A stretch of 64,000 bases of DNA from Arthrobacter alpinus (lineage in GTDB: Bacteria > Actinomycetota > Actinomycetes > Actinomycetales > Micrococcaceae). Where the stretch lies: assembly GCF_900105965.1 (NCBI RefSeq), contig NZ_FNTV01000001.1:3162001-3226000 (forward strand), in the 5' to 3' direction. Below are positions 42,617-50,027 of this stretch, piece by piece. The position numbers and the translations under genes were made by a program. Every line of letters begins with the position of its first letter. Within the stretch, counting starts at the first letter, position 1. Below the pieces are notes generated by a model, which did no database searches, was not told where the DNA came from, and saw only the letters and a list, made by a program, of their open reading frames with translations.

Positions 42617-43239
42617 CAGACGCTCCGCCCGCGGGCCGCATTCGGCTTCTTTTGGCCGACGACGAACATCTCATCCGGGGTGCCTTGGAAGCGCTTTTGG
42701 GGTTGGAGCCCGACATCGATGTTGTGGCCAGCGCCGATAACGGCGTCACAGCTACCGAGCTGGCCTTAGCGACAAACCCTGACATCTGCCTTCTTGATTT
42801 GGAAATGCCGCAGGCAGATGGGCTGGAGGCTGCGGCAAAAATTCTGGCAGCGGTCAACACGCGGGTCATCATCGTGACCCGCCATGCCCGTCCCGGTGTG
42901 CTGCGCCGCGCGCTCTCGTCCAAGGTGTCAGGATTCGTCCCGAAGTCCACCCCTGCACAAGAGCTGGCCGTGGTCATCCGCGCGGTTGCCGCCGGCAAAC
43001 GCTACATCGACCCGGAAATTGCCGCCGCAGCACTCACCGCCGAGCGTTCACCGTTGACCGACAGGGAATTGGAGACATTGCGGATCAGCCGTTCCACCAC
43101 GAGCGTGGCGCAAATTGCTCAGAAGCTGCATCTGGCTCCGGGCACGGTCCGCAATTACCTATCCTCGGCCATGATGAAGCTCGATTCCGTGTCCCGGCAT
43201 GAGGCGGCAGAGAAGGCATGGCAACAGGGCTGGATCTAA
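42613..43239 (+). CDS. DesR/NarL-type response regulator
   Basis: 208 residues. The receiver domain has the acidic pair in LLLADDEHLIRGAL, phospho-acceptor Asp62 (CLLDLEMP), Thr88-like VTRHARP and Lys in FVPKSTPA. The LuxR helix-turn-helix is LTDRELETLRISRSTTSVAQIAQKLHLAPGTVRNYLSSAMMKL. The TVRNYLS recognition helix is the DesR/VraR type. It should act as a phosphorylated dimer; the palindrome at 41376-41389 in front of its own operon is the best candidate site. Confidence 0.94.
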   Translation: MTDAPPAGRIRLLLADDEHLIRGALEALLGLEPDIDVVASADNGVTATELALATNPDICLLDLEMPQADGLEAAAKILAAVNTRVIIVTRHARPGVLRRALSSKVSGFVPKSTPAQELAVVIRAVAAGKRYIDPEIAAAALTAERSPLTDRELETLRISRSTTSVAQIAQKLHLAPGTVRNYLSSAMMKLDSVSRHEAAEKAWQQGWI

Positions 43240-43250
43240 CCGAACAATGG

Positions 43251-43256
43251 TAGGTT
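43251..43256 (+). promoter_or_regulatory. -10 box of the one-helix membrane protein gene
   Basis: TAGGTT, seven bases before ATG 43264. Confidence 0.5.
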
Positions 43257-43263
43257 CTGAACC

Positions 43264-43659
43264 ATGACGATTGACGGCGCAGGCCTGCCACACAACCCGC
43301 CCATACTGCTCTCGATCGGACATATCCAGGTCACCGACCAGTACGTCATGACGCCTTCCGGAACTTGGCCCCTGGCCGAAGTCAACGTCACAACCATTGA
43401 TCAAACCAGGATCACCACCTACACGCCGGGTTGGGCAATTGCCATGGTCGTCATCTTCATCTGGTTCTTCCTGCTCAGCCTCCTTTTCTTGTTGGCCAAG
43501 GAATCCCGGATGGGAGGATTTGTCTCCGTCCACATTCAGTCCGGCAATTACACCTATACGGAGCAGATGCCTGTCAGCAATGATTTTCAGCGCATCGACG
43601 TCTTCAACAGGGTGCACTTCCTACAGACCCAGATTGGCCGGGCACGAAGCGTCCGCTAG
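43264..43659 (+). CDS. One-helix membrane protein of unknown function
   Basis: 131 residues. A hydrophilic beta-rich N-terminus (ILLSIGHIQVTDQYVMTPSG) is followed by one strong transmembrane segment at about 57-80 (WAIAMVVIFIWFFLLSLLFLLA), then a second beta-rich stretch (GFVSVHIQSGNYTYTEQMPV). The layout, with a PH-like half on each side of the helix, resembles other small actinobacterial membrane proteins, but I cannot name a family. It sits between the two-component pair and the sialidase on the same strand. Confidence 0.78.
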   Translation: MTIDGAGLPHNPPILLSIGHIQVTDQYVMTPSGTWPLAEVNVTTIDQTRITTYTPGWAIAMVVIFIWFFLLSLLFLLAKESRMGGFVSVHIQSGNYTYTEQMPVSNDFQRIDVFNRVHFLQTQIGRARSVR

Positions 43660-43685
43660 ATCCTTCGCAGCCGCGGAAATGGCAC

Positions 43686-43691
43686 TAAGAT
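43686..43691 (+). promoter_or_regulatory. -10 box that favours GTG 43698 as sialidase start
   Basis: TAAGAT ends six bases before GTG 43698 and nine before ATG 43701. Confidence 0.55.
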
Positions 43692-43697
43692 CGTGGT

Positions 43698-45326
43698 GTG
43701 ATGAAACGTCCTACCTCCTCTGAGCACGTTCTTGCCCGCCGCGGCGTTGCCGGTCACCGCCAGTACCGCATCCCAGCGCTGGCAGTGACCACCAACGGCA
43801 CCATCCTCGCCGCCTATGACGGCCGCCCCAACTTGGATGATTTGCCCAATCCGATCGATCTGCTCCTGCGCCGCAGCACCGACAACGGGGCTACGTGGGG
43901 GCCGCAGCAGACGGTCCGGACCGGCACGGGACTGGACGGCTACGGCGATCCCAGCCTGCTGATCGATACGAAAACCGGCCGCATCTTCATGTTCCACGCC
44001 GCTGGCACTCACGCCGGATTCTTTGAGGCCATCGAGGGCCTGGAAAATCAGGACGCCATCCAGCACGCGGACCTCAGTTTCTCCGACGACGACGGTCTCA
44101 CATGGACGCACCGCCGCCTCACCCCCATGCTCAAACATGAAGGCACCACGGGGCTCTTTGCGGCCGCTGGCGCCGGGATCCAAATCCACACGGGCCCCTT
44201 CACTGGACGCCTGGTCCAGCAGTTTGTGCTCCTGAACGAGGGCGCCATCAAGGCCGCCAGCGCCTACAGCGACGACCACGGCGAGAGCTGGACGCTGGGC
44301 GAATTCATCGCCGGCGCCAACGAGAACAAGGTCGTGTGCCGGGCCGACGGCAGCCTTCTGATGCACTCGCGCGCCACCCCGCACCGGCTCACGGCCGTTT
44401 CCACCGACGGCGGCCACAGCTACACCCCGGCACAGCCTCATCTGGATCTGCCGGACCCCAGCGACAACGGCTCTGTGGCCCGCTTCGACGGGCTGCCCAA
44501 CCTCACCGCTCTGGCCACGCCGGAGACCGCGAACTGGCTCATCGCCACCCACAATCACGACACCCTCCTGCGCCGCAACACCCTCCTGAAGCTCTCGCAA
44601 GACAACGGCGCAACCTGGCCATTCGCCGTCGAACTTTGCGGGGGAAGTTCGCAGTATTCCACCGCCGCGCGTCTGCCGGACGGGCGGATCGGCGTGCTCT
44701 ACGAGCGCCAGGGGTACCAGGAAATTGTGTTCACCACCCTCGATCCGCAAGAGCTGCTTGAATCCCCCACCGCTTCCCTGACGCACGACGCCGGCACCTC
44801 CTTCGCCAACAACGTTGGCCTATGCGTGGTGTTGCGGTCCGTCACGCCCGGGCGTCCCGCTGTGTGGGAAAGCGTTGGCGAGAGTTTCGTGCTCACTCAG
44901 ACCGATGGCGACTGGGATCCTTCCTCGTGGAAGGAAGTGGGACAGGGGTACTCCGAGGATGCCCCGCAGGTGCTCTCCAACCGTGAGTCCCAGGACCTAA
45001 ACTACGGACCCGTCTTTGCCGGCTACAAGGTCGGGGATGTCCTGGCGTTTGCTGGCCGTGTGGAAAATGCGGGTTCCGCGGTGGCCGAGGTGGCGGTCTC
45101 CATGCTTGCCGTTTCGGGTGGTGAGCCGGTACTGGTCGCGGAACCGCTGGAAGCAGGAGCGGTTCGCGGTTTCAACGCCACCCATACGCTGACGTCCGCC
45201 GACGTCGCGGCAGGTGTGGCTACCGTTGAGTTCGCGATGCAGGCGGGCTCGAACGGTGCTGCCTGGTCATTCAGCTTCGATATTGCCTCCGGAGACGTCA
45301 CCGAGGAGTCTGCGCGTTATTTGTAG
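43698..45326 (+). CDS. Exo-alpha-sialidase (GH33-like)
   Basis: 542 residues. The six-bladed propeller is visible: YRIPAL near residue 23 supplies the first catalytic Arg, and four Asp boxes follow (STDNGATW, SDDDGLTW, SDDHGESW, SQDNGATW). The nucleophile region is probably SSQYSTAARLPDGRIGVLYER, with Tyr and Glu. A C-terminal beta sandwich from about 430 (NYGPVFAGYKVGDVLAF... FSFDIA) resembles a NEW3/CARDB-type module. There is no signal peptide or sorting motif, so the enzyme appears cytosolic or is released some other way. No sialic-acid uptake or catabolic genes lie near. Its substrate could be another ulosonic acid. Confidence 0.87.
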   Translation: MMKRPTSSEHVLARRGVAGHRQYRIPALAVTTNGTILAAYDGRPNLDDLPNPIDLLLRRSTDNGATWGPQQTVRTGTGLDGYGDPSLLIDTKTGRIFMFHAAGTHAGFFEAIEGLENQDAIQHADLSFSDDDGLTWTHRRLTPMLKHEGTTGLFAAAGAGIQIHTGPFTGRLVQQFVLLNEGAIKAASAYSDDHGESWTLGEFIAGANENKVVCRADGSLLMHSRATPHRLTAVSTDGGHSYTPAQPHLDLPDPSDNGSVARFDGLPNLTALATPETANWLIATHNHDTLLRRNTLLKLSQDNGATWPFAVELCGGSSQYSTAARLPDGRIGVLYERQGYQEIVFTTLDPQELLESPTASLTHDAGTSFANNVGLCVVLRSVTPGRPAVWESVGESFVLTQTDGDWDPSSWKEVGQGYSEDAPQVLSNRESQDLNYGPVFAGYKVGDVLAFAGRVENAGSAVAEVAVSMLAVSGGEPVLVAEPLEAGAVRGFNATHTLTSADVAAGVATVEFAMQAGSNGAAWSFSFDIASGDVTEESARYL

Positions 45327-45328
45327 CG

Positions 45329-45363
45329 AATCTGGCGCAGGTTCAGAACTGGCGCCAGATTTT
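45329..45363 (+). terminator. Terminator of the sialidase gene
   Basis: AATCTGGCGC (45329-45338) pairs with GCGCCAGATT (45352-45361), followed by TTC. The T-run is short. Confidence 0.65.
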
Positions 45364-45390
45364 CGGTAGACCGTACGCAGATGTGAAGTC

Positions 45391-45891
45391 TTAGCGCTGT
45401 CGGCCGTCTTCGTCGAACTCTTCAAGCGCTTTCGCGATGGCGTGATCGGCGCCGGCGGCCGTGTGGGCGGCCTTGAGCGTTTCCACCGTGACGTTGAATC
45501 CGCTCACTCGCGCCTGCAACTGGGTCAGGGCGCCGATCAACATGGTTTCCTGTTCCGCCAAGGCGTCGCGCTGCGACATGAGATCGCCCAACTGCTCCCC
45601 CATGATCAGATGACGATTCATAGCGGTTTGCGCCGCCGCCAAATCCCCGTCAGCCTGGGATGTCTCGGCCTGGTTCACCAATGCGGCCATGGCTTTTTGA
45701 AGATCGGCAGCTTGCAGGTCCAGACGCTGCCGACTCACCGAAACATCGGCAACCCCGCGGCGCATTTTTTGCACGGCTGACAGCTGCTTGCGCTGGGCAT
45801 CGCCCAAGCTGAGCTGGTCGCGGGGTGAGGCTCCGGCGTCGTGTTTGGCCGCGGCGGGTTTGGAGCCAAATAGTCGTGCAAGGAAACGCAT
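45391..45891 (-). CDS. PspA/IM30-like coiled-coil protein
   Basis: 166 residues, almost wholly helical. After MRFLARLFGSKPAAAK, a basic amphipathic start that could bind membrane, long heptad-like helices follow (VSVSRQRLDLQAADLQKAMAAL, QTAMNRHLIMGEQLGDLMSQ, ALAEQETMLIGALTQLQARV). Length and order of helices resemble a shortened PspA, which protects the membrane under stress. It lies three bases after the membrane-anchored coiled-coil gene and overlaps no other gene, so the two form an operon. Assignment to PspA is by pattern only. Confidence 0.72.
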   Translation of the reverse strand: MRFLARLFGSKPAAAKHDAGASPRDQLSLGDAQRKQLSAVQKMRRGVADVSVSRQRLDLQAADLQKAMAALVNQAETSQADGDLAAAQTAMNRHLIMGEQLGDLMSQRDALAEQETMLIGALTQLQARVSGFNVTVETLKAAHTAAGADHAIAKALEEFDEDGRQR

Positions 45892-45894
45892 TGC

Positions 45895-46470
45895 CTAGTC
45901 CTGGCCGAGATCCGTATACGTCTTGGACCAGTTCTTGAGCATGGTGGCCTCGATTTCGAGCGTGCGCGTGAGGTCCTTCATGTCGACGTCGCCCGCCGGG
46001 GCGGCCGCACTGGCCAGGGCGTTGCGGACCCCCAGTGCCGTGTGCGTGATCTGCTCAACCTGCACGCCGAGAGTCTTGGCGTAGAGCGCCTGAACGGCAC
46101 GATCGGGCTCCTGCTGGGCGACCACCAACTGGTGGTCCATGACCGTGGCCGTCTGGTTCAGCGTGCTGAAAATAGACTCAAGATTGCCCGTGTACTGACC
46201 CGTTGACTGGGCCACCCCGAGGGAGCGGCGCGTGGCCTCGATCGAATCTTTCAGGGCAACTCGCTGCTTCAAGATCTCAGCCACGGGGCCGGTGCTGGAC
46301 TCCGCACGGGCTTTCAGGGCACCGCGCTTGGCCGACTCAATCTTGGGCTTGGAGAATTTCGCCAGGCTCAATGCGCCGCGGTAGATGAGCACACCAAGGG
46401 TGATGGCAATACCCGCAACAATGGCAATGATGACCAGCATGAGGATCAAAAAGACGGTACCGAAGTCCAT
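45895..46470 (-). CDS. Membrane-anchored coiled-coil protein, partner of the PspA-like protein
   Basis: 191 residues. One transmembrane helix at about 5-30 (VFLILMLVIIAIVAGIAITL) is followed by a basic stretch and a long helical domain (LKQRVALKDSIEATRRSLG through LEIEATMLKNWSKTYTDLG). ATG 46470 is preferred over a start 15 codons upstream because MDFGTVF begins the helix directly. Being paired with a soluble PspA-like gene three bases downstream, it may serve as its membrane anchor, by analogy with PspB/PspC-type systems. That is inference; I do not recognise a named family. Confidence 0.75.
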   Translation of the reverse strand: MDFGTVFLILMLVIIAIVAGIAITLGVLIYRGALSLAKFSKPKIESAKRGALKARAESSTGPVAEILKQRVALKDSIEATRRSLGVAQSTGQYTGNLESIFSTLNQTATVMDHQLVVAQQEPDRAVQALYAKTLGVQVEQITHTALGVRNALASAAAPAGDVDMKDLTRTLEIEATMLKNWSKTYTDLGQD

Positions 46471-46612
46471 GGAAGTGCCGGTTTCCTTGCCATTTTGGAA
46501 GTGATGTTGTTGCAATTTAGCCTAGCACCGGCGAACCCTGAGGGGTTGTGAGGGACAGCGAACTCAGGGTGGCCACAGGGTCATCCCTGATGTTTTCGCG
46601 GCTCGGGCAAGG

Positions 46613-46618
46613 CAGAAT
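46613..46618 (+). promoter_or_regulatory. -10 box of the YccF gene
   Basis: CAGAAT lies six bases before ATG 46625 (three before ATG 46622). Confidence 0.45.
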
Positions 46619-46624
46619 GGAATG

Positions 46625-47026
46625 ATGAAGACAATTCTGAATGTCATTTGGCTCGTGTTCGGCGGTTTCTGGCTGGCCCTGGGCTATTTCGCGGCTGGCA
46701 TTCTTTGCTGCATTCTCATCATCACGATCCCGTGGGGGATCGCCTCGTTCCGCATTGCCGGGTACGCCCTCTGGCCGTTTGGCCGGACAGTGGTGGACAA
46801 GCCCGGAGGCACGGGCATCGCCAGCACGCTGGGTAACGTCATCTGGATCTTGGTGGCGGGCATCTGGATCGTGATCGGGCACGTCACCACGGCAATCGCC
46901 ATGGCCATCACCATCATCGGAATTCCCCTGGCCATTGCCAACATCAAGATGATCCCCATCTCCTTGATGCCTCTGGGCAAGGAAATTGTGCCAAGCAACC
47001 AGCCGTTCGTCAGCAACTACCGCTAG
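46625..47026 (+). CDS. YccF-domain membrane protein
   Basis: 133 residues, two YccF repeats. Each repeat has NVIWLVFGGFWLALGY-type and ITIPWGIASFRIAGYALWPFG-type blocks; the second copy reads LGNVIWILVAGIWIVIGHV and IGIPLAIANIKMIPISLMPLG. Four hydrophobic helices result, with both ends in the cytoplasm. The function of the family is unknown. ATG 46625 is preferred to ATG 46622 by promoter spacing. Neighbours give no functional hint. Confidence 0.9.
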   Translation: MKTILNVIWLVFGGFWLALGYFAAGILCCILIITIPWGIASFRIAGYALWPFGRTVVDKPGGTGIASTLGNVIWILVAGIWIVIGHVTTAIAMAITIIGIPLAIANIKMIPISLMPLGKEIVPSNQPFVSNYR

Positions 47027-47060
47027 GACAGAACAAGCATCGCCATTGTCCCGCTCCGCG

Positions 47061-47066
47061 TAAGCT
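47061..47066 (+). promoter_or_regulatory. -10 box of the DUF4229-like/HutD operon
   Basis: TAAGCT, six bases before ATG 47073. Confidence 0.55.
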
Positions 47067-47072
47067 TGTGCC

Positions 47073-47306
47073 ATGCGTAACAAGACCGACTGGCTGGACA
47101 TCATCGTCAACTTCGCCAGCTTCGCGGCCATGATTCTGGTGCTCACCTTTGTCAGGACCAATCTGCCGATCAAGATCGTGCTGGCTTTTGCCGTCTCCCT
47201 AGCCATCACGGGAGGCTGGTCCTACTACAAACGCAAGCTCCGCCGTCGGCCGTCAGACCCCAAGCGATTGCACGTGTATAGCGTGAAGAATGAGGACGAA
47301 AAATAG
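47073..47306 (+). CDS. Small two-helix membrane protein
   Basis: 77 residues. Two hydrophobic segments (IIVNFASFAAMILVLTFV and IKIVLAFAVSLAITGGWSYY) are joined by RTNLP and followed by a very basic tail (KRKLRRRPSDPKR). Its size and layout resemble actinobacterial DUF4229 proteins, but the match is not certain. Its stop shares a base with the GTG start of the HutD gene, so the two are translationally coupled. Confidence 0.75.
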   Translation: MRNKTDWLDIIVNFASFAAMILVLTFVRTNLPIKIVLAFAVSLAITGGWSYYKRKLRRRPSDPKRLHVYSVKNEDEK

Positions 47307-47899
47307 TGGAAATCATTCGTTACGCCTCTCTCAAGTCAACCCCGTGGGCCAACGGCGGCGGCATCACGCGGCAGATTGCGGCCGGCCCGGACACCAAGAA
47401 CTGGGACTGGCGTGTGAGCCTGGCCGAAGTTTCCAAGGCTGGCCCATTTTCGCCCCTGCCCGGCGTTGACCGGATCATCACGGTGGTCGAGGGCGATCTC
47501 ATTGCGCTGACAGTTGACGGTGTTGAACAGGCTCTGGAGACGTACCGTCCCTTCCGCTTTTCCGGCGATTCCGAGACTTCCGCAGCCTTGCCCACCGGCG
47601 TGTTGAAGGACTTGAACCTGATGACTCGGCGCGGCGCCTTCAAGGGCTACGCCGCCATCATCGAGCTGTCAAAGAAGCGCCCGCACCCAGTGTTCGCTGA
47701 CCAATTTGCCGTCCTCTTGCAGGGTTCGGCCACGGTTTCCCCGGCGGCCTCCCCCGCAACGGACTACGCCAAATCCTCCTCGACAGCGCCCGCCGCCGAA
47801 GCGCTGGGCAAGTTTGACACCGTGGTTGGCTCCGATGATGGACCGGAGATTTCCGGTCGCGGCTTCTTGGCTGTGCTGAGCATCGACCCGGTCCCATAG
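47306..47899 (+). CDS. HutD-family protein
   Basis: 197 residues with a bicupin fold. The diagnostic HutD start is visible: KSTPWANGGGITRQIA and NWDWRVSLAEVSKAGPFSPLPGVDRIITVVEG, then RPFRFSGDSETSAALPTGVLKDLNLMTRRG. HutD is linked to histidine use in proteobacteria and binds formylglutamate in one structure; there are no hut genes here, so another role is possible. The C-terminal cupin half is degraded: an Ala/Ser-rich stretch (SATVSPAASPATDYAKSSST) replaces part of it. Start is GTG 47306, one base overlap with the preceding gene. Confidence 0.88.
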   Translation: MEIIRYASLKSTPWANGGGITRQIAAGPDTKNWDWRVSLAEVSKAGPFSPLPGVDRIITVVEGDLIALTVDGVEQALETYRPFRFSGDSETSAALPTGVLKDLNLMTRRGAFKGYAAIIELSKKRPHPVFADQFAVLLQGSATVSPAASPATDYAKSSSTAPAAEALGKFDTVVGSDDGPEISGRGFLAVLSIDPVP

Positions 47900-47904
47900 C
47901 CCTG

Positions 47905-48744
47905 ATGACCAGATCGCGCAGGTACAGCGAGGTCGATGTTTTCGCGGCAACCCCCTATCGCGGAAATCCTCTGGCGGTAGTGCACGACGCCGAGGGTTTG
48001 AGCGATGCGGACATGCAGCAATTCGCCAACTGGACCAACCTTGCCGAAACAACGTTTCTGCTTGCTCCCACGAATCCGCAGGCGGACTATCGCGTCAGGA
48101 TTTTCACAGCCAGCGAGGAACTTCCCTTCGCCGGGCATCCCACACTCGGATCTGCAAGGGCCTGGCTAGATTCCGGTGGCGCAGTGAGTCCGGACGGTGT
48201 AGTCGTTCAGGAATGTGCGGCAGGCCTGGTCTCGATCAGGGTTTCCGGAGACCGGTTCGCGTTCCAAGCCCCGCCGTTGACCCGCTACGAGGCCGTTGAT
48301 GAATCACATCTGCAGCGAATCGCCGACGTCTTGGGAATCCGGCGGGAAGAAATTCTTGACTCCTCGTGGATCGTCAATGGACCACGGTGGATTGGCATCA
48401 GGCTGCATTCTGCTCAGGACGTCCTGGAGCTCCGTCCTGACCCGGCGCAGTTGGGTGATCTGGAAATTGGCGTAGTAGGGCCCTACGGCCCTGAAGCAAC
48501 TGCGCAGTTCGAGGTGCGCGCCTTCTTCGGCGGAGACGCCGTGTGGGAAGATCCGGTGACGGGCAGCCTCAATGCGGGCCTGGCCCGGTGGCTGATGGAT
48601 ACCGGGGCAGCCCCAGCCAACTATGTGGCATCTCAGGGAACCGTCTTGGACAGGCAGGGACGGGTCCACATCAGCGTTGACGGGGACGTGATCTGGGTTG
48701 GCGGGCACGTCAGCGCGTGCATCAGCGGAAGCGTGCTGATTTAG
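47905..48744 (+). CDS. PhzF-like isomerase/epimerase
   Basis: 279 residues with the two-lobed diaminopimelate-epimerase fold. VDVFAATPYRGNPLAVV is the PhzF start; WTNLAETTFLL holds the catalytic Glu (about residue 48); FTASEELPFAGHPTLGSARAWL and VWEDPVTGSLNAGLARWL are the two phosphate/helix-dipole blocks. PhzF of Pseudomonas isomerises a phenazine precursor, but most relatives have unknown substrates and no phenazine genes are here. It lies five bases after the HutD gene and may be in the same mRNA. Confidence 0.92.
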   Translation: MTRSRRYSEVDVFAATPYRGNPLAVVHDAEGLSDADMQQFANWTNLAETTFLLAPTNPQADYRVRIFTASEELPFAGHPTLGSARAWLDSGGAVSPDGVVVQECAAGLVSIRVSGDRFAFQAPPLTRYEAVDESHLQRIADVLGIRREEILDSSWIVNGPRWIGIRLHSAQDVLELRPDPAQLGDLEIGVVGPYGPEATAQFEVRAFFGGDAVWEDPVTGSLNAGLARWLMDTGAAPANYVASQGTVLDRQGRVHISVDGDVIWVGGHVSACISGSVLI

Positions 48745-48782
48745 TTTCAAGGCCAACCCTTTGGCAAAACAAGTTCACCATG

Positions 48783-48788
48783 CACAAT
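48783..48788 (+). promoter_or_regulatory. Possible -10 box before the antiporter leader ORF
   Basis: CACAAT, six bases before ATG 48795. It fits only the second and last positions of TANNNT. Confidence 0.35.
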
Positions 48789-48794
48789 GAGCAC

Positions 48795-48839
48795 ATGGGA
48801 CAGCACTACTTGGCCAGACACGGACGGGCACGGTCATGA
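48795..48839 (+). CDS. 14-residue leader peptide overlapping the antiporter start
   Basis: ATG 48795 opens MGQHYLARHGRARS and stops at TGA 48837-48839, which overlaps the antiporter ATG 48836 (ATGA). The peptide is basic, with two His and three Arg. There is no ribosome site before it but a -10-like box six bases upstream, so it may be translated from a leaderless mRNA and pass ribosomes to the antiporter. The same arrangement is seen at 53857. Whether it is translated is not known. Confidence 0.4.
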   Translation: MGQHYLARHGRARS

Positions 48840-49963
48840 CGTTCCCCCTGCTCGCACTGATTTGCGTCGCAGCATTGCTGGGCCCGCTCCTGGCACTTCC
48901 CCGAACATGGCACGTCCCGGTAGTCATCGGTGAACTGGTGGCCGGGATCCTCATTGGTCGCAGCGGCTTGCGCCTTGTTGACCCGGGCGAACCCACGTTT
49001 ACTTTTCTGGCGGATCTCGGTTTTGCACTGATCATGTTTGTGGCAGGATCCCACGTTCCGGTCCGGGACCAGAACATCCGCTCCGCGTTGGGCAGCGGCG
49101 CCGCGCGCGTGGTTCTAGTGACGGCGGCCGCCGCGGCGGTTGGAATTGCCGTGGCCGCCTTGTTTGGCACTGGACACGCACCGCTCTACGTTGTACTTTT
49201 GGCGTCCTCGTCCGCAGCACTGGTGCTGCCGATTGTTGGCTCACGCAGCCTCAAGGGCCCCAACGTCCTAGCCATGACGGCGCAGGTAGCCATAGCCGAC
49301 ACCCTCGCCATCGTGGCCCTCCCGCTAGCCCTCAACCCTGCCACGGCAGGGCGCGCCGCACTGGGCTCACTGGCCGTCTTGGCCAGCGCGGCCGCGCTAT
49401 TCTTCCTCCTGCACAAGGCGGAGCAAAAGGGGCATCGACGAAGAGTTCATGAGGTCTCCGAACAGCGCGAATTCGCCTTGGAACTCAGGATTCAGTTGGC
49501 CGTTCTCTTCGCCCTGGCGGGTCTTGCCGTGTGGAGTCATGTCTCTATCATGCTCGCCGGCTTCGCCTTTGGGCTGGCCGTCGCTGCCGTGGGTGAACCG
49601 CGGCGCCTGGCCCACCAATTATTCGCCCTCACCGAAGGCTTCCTCGGGCCACTGTTCTTTCTGTGGCTCGGTTCATCCCTTGACCTGCGCGAACTCTCCA
49701 CAGAACCCAACATGATTTTGCTCGGCCTGGTCTTGGGATTTGGCGCCATCGGTGTGCATTCGCTGACGCGCCTACTCGGCCTGCCACTGCCGCTTGGCGT
49801 GCTCTCTGCCTCGCAACTGGGCGTGCCAATCGCGGCCGCCACCATCGGCATCCAACAAAACCTTCTGGCTCCGGGCGAACCCGCGGCACTCGTGCTGGGC
49901 GCCCTCGTCACCATGGCGGCCACCACCTTGGTCAGTGCCCGGCGTCGCCTATCTACGGGGTAA
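48836..49963 (+). CDS. Monovalent cation/proton antiporter (CPA2 family)
   Basis: 375 residues with about 12 hydrophobic helices; exchanges Na+ or K+ for protons across the membrane. The KefB/NapA-type pattern is seen in HVPVVIGELVAGILIGRSGL, DLGFALIMFVAGSHV, MTAQVAIADTLAIVALPLAL (the Asp in the crossing helix) and LTEGFLGPLFFLWLGSSLDL. No C-terminal TrkA-N domain follows, so the protein is of the short type. A weak GGACGGG precedes ATG 48836, and the short leader ORF described at 48795 overlaps its start. Confidence 0.9.
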   Translation: MTFPLLALICVAALLGPLLALPRTWHVPVVIGELVAGILIGRSGLRLVDPGEPTFTFLADLGFALIMFVAGSHVPVRDQNIRSALGSGAARVVLVTAAAAAVGIAVAALFGTGHAPLYVVLLASSSAALVLPIVGSRSLKGPNVLAMTAQVAIADTLAIVALPLALNPATAGRAALGSLAVLASAAALFFLLHKAEQKGHRRRVHEVSEQREFALELRIQLAVLFALAGLAVWSHVSIMLAGFAFGLAVAAVGEPRRLAHQLFALTEGFLGPLFFLWLGSSLDLRELSTEPNMILLGLVLGFGAIGVHSLTRLLGLPLPLGVLSASQLGVPIAAATIGIQQNLLAPGEPAALVLGALVTMAATTLVSARRRLSTG

Positions 49964-49971
49964 ACAAAAAC

Positions 49972-50017
49972 AACCCACAGCACCGGCACATTGTGGCCGG
50001 TTGCTGCGGGTCGTTTT
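49972..50017. terminator. Bidirectional terminator between antiporter and helicase genes
   Basis: ACCCACAGCACCGGC pairs with GCCGGTTGCTGCGGGT (one mismatch, one bulge), followed by CGTTTT on the plus strand and GTTTTTG on the minus strand. Confidence 0.8.
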
Positions 50018-50027
50018 CTGAGCTTAT

